Source of the DNA: Gammaproteobacteria bacterium MFB021 | GTDB lineage: Bacteria > Pseudomonadota > Gammaproteobacteria > Pseudomonadales > Halomonadaceae | Assembly: GCA_000737985.1 (NCBI GenBank) | Contig: JNVT01000078.1 | Span: 105,324 to 169,323 of the forward strand | DNA: 64,000 nt | Direction: 5' to 3' | Shown here: piece after piece, positions 63,329 to 64,000 of the stretch | Numbering within the stretch: the stretch's first letter is position 1 | How the letters are laid out: the number at the start of each line of letters is the position of its first letter | Made by a program: the position numbers and the translations under genes | Notes under the pieces: generated by a model | What the model was told of the DNA's origin: nothing | Seen by the model: the letters and a program-made list of their open reading frames with translations, nothing else | Database searches by the model: none

Positions 63329-63964
63329 TCACTCCAGCACGATCAACCGGTTGGGCAGCTCGTTGCGCTCATGGGTCGCCGGCAGGTGAACCTTGAGACG
63401 CTCACCGCAGGCCTCGATACAGTCGAGGAAGCCCGCGAGCGTGCGCCCGCCCTGCACCTGCGCGGTGAAACGCGCGACGATCTGCCCCCACTCGCTATCG
63501 TCGAGCCGCTGGGAAATGCCGTGGTCGACCAGGATCTCCACGTAGCGCTCCGCCTCCGAGACGAAGATCAGCATGCCGGTGCCGGCTTCGGTACGGTGCA
63601 GGTTCTGCTCCAGGAACTGCCGCCGAGCCAGATTGGCCGCGCGCCAGAAGCGCACCCGGCGCGGGATCAGCCGGGTCAGCAGCGGCGGCCAGCGAAACGC
63701 CAGCGCCAACAGGCTGAACAGCAGCCACTGCACCAGCAGCAGCGACCAGGCGCCGAAGCCGGCGATCAGCCCCAGCCAGCTAGCCACCACCGCCACGGCC
63801 CCCGGCACCAGCAGCGCCGCCAGCCCGGCCCACAGCAGCGGAATATAGGTGTAGTCATCCGCCTGGCGCGCCAGCACGGTGACGATCTCGGCGTCGGTAT
63901 CGCGTTCGATGCGGGTGATCGCCTCGCCTACCTGCTGCCGCTCATGTTCATTGAGTAGCGTCAT
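63329..63964 (-). CDS. TPM-domain membrane protein
   Basis: 211 residues from MTLLNEHERQ (a Met two codons earlier is possible). N-terminal TPM-type start VGEAITRIERDTDAEIVTVLA, two central hydrophobic segments (about 44-66, WAGLAALLVPGAVAVVASWLGL, and 70-92), then GTGMLIFVSEAERYVEILVDHGIS. Homologues follow YgcG-like TPM proteins and LemA in an operon, and the end of such a gene is visible 18 bases upstream. Confidence 0.82.
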   Translation of the reverse strand: MTLLNEHERQQVGEAITRIERDTDAEIVTVLARQADDYTYIPLLWAGLAALLVPGAVAVVASWLGLIAGFGAWSLLLVQWLLFSLLALAFRWPPLLTRLIPRRVRFWRAANLARRQFLEQNLHRTEAGTGMLIFVSEAERYVEILVDHGISQRLDDSEWGQIVARFTAQVQGGRTLAGFLDCIEACGERLKVHLPATHERNELPNRLIVLE

Positions 63965-63981
63965 TGCCATCGCCTCGCTCG

Positions 63982-64000
63982 TTACCAGCCACCGGAGGCG
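63982..64000 (-). CDS. 3' end of an upstream gene, probably YgcG-like TPM protein
   Basis: The last codons on the minus strand read Ala-Ser-Gly-Gly-Trp-stop. YgcG-type TPM proteins commonly end in a Gly-rich tail closing with SGGW, which fits the gene order. Only five codons are in the window. Confidence 0.5.

Overview
The window is a GC-rich chromosomal segment (about two thirds G+C) from a gammaproteobacterium. The gene set (NasR-type nitrate control, DUF3581, YchJ, GlnE, TrhO, KatG, OprB porin, FrcBCA sugar importer, SSS symporter) looks like a Halomonas/Salinicola-type member of the Halomonadaceae, but that placement is inference from gene content. I see no rRNA, tRNA, CRISPR array, prophage or intact transposase. 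Almost all sequence is protein coding.

Layout. 1-3.7 kb: a two-component system (kinase truncated by the window edge) with PepSY-type small exported proteins, and a MITE-like element. 3.8-17.1 kb: an assimilatory nitrate/nitrite locus: nasR, an MFS nitrate transporter, a divergent molybdopterin nitrate reductase with cobA for siroheme, and a long operon of flavoprotein, nirB, nirD, FNT nitrite channel and cyanase. 17.3-20.4 kb: frcBCA sugar ABC importer. 20.5-32.3 kb: mixed housekeeping and accessory genes (GNATs, YjdM, HDAC-like hydrolase, K+ channel, DUF3581, YchJ, MscS, MocR/PdxR-type regulator, rhodaneses, TrhO, YrbL). 32.4-43.7 kb: glnE, katG, a GlxA-type regulator, OprB porin, MFS and SSS transporters. 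43.8-49.6 kb: nadC, a stand-alone SIR2-like protein, MarR regulator, XdhC/MocA molybdenum-enzyme maturation pair, dgkA and an orphan protein resembling HrpK/HrpF-type secretion proteins. 49.9-59.4 kb: a peptide ABC importer with two M20 peptidases and a frameshifted LysR gene. 59.4-64 kb: His-rich SEC-C protein, cupin, second MITE copy, glpQ, rhlE and a TPM-domain pair.

How the genes work together. The nitrate locus is the best integrated system. Three transcription units each carry a sigma-54 promoter of the GG-N10-GC type, then a pair of hairpins with six-base loops having A at position 1 and G at position 4, the second of which overlaps the 5' arm of an intrinsic terminator. This is the known architecture for ANTAR-protein antitermination, and the ANTAR protein NasR is encoded at the start of the locus. 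An inverted repeat TGGTGCA-N14-TGCACC lies about 102-112 bp upstream of all three promoters, one copy being shared by the divergent pair; it resembles paired NtrC half-sites. So nitrogen limitation (NtrC) and nitrate (NasR) would be jointly required for transport, reduction to ammonium and siroheme supply.

The most unusual items are the triple leader architecture, perfect in-frame tandem repeats in the nitrate reductase and nirD genes, a 145-bp MITE-like family whose CTAG ends coincide with stop codons, a SIR2-like protein lacking the usual catalytic His beside nadC, an orphan HrpK/HrpF-like protein, and a frameshifted LysR gene.
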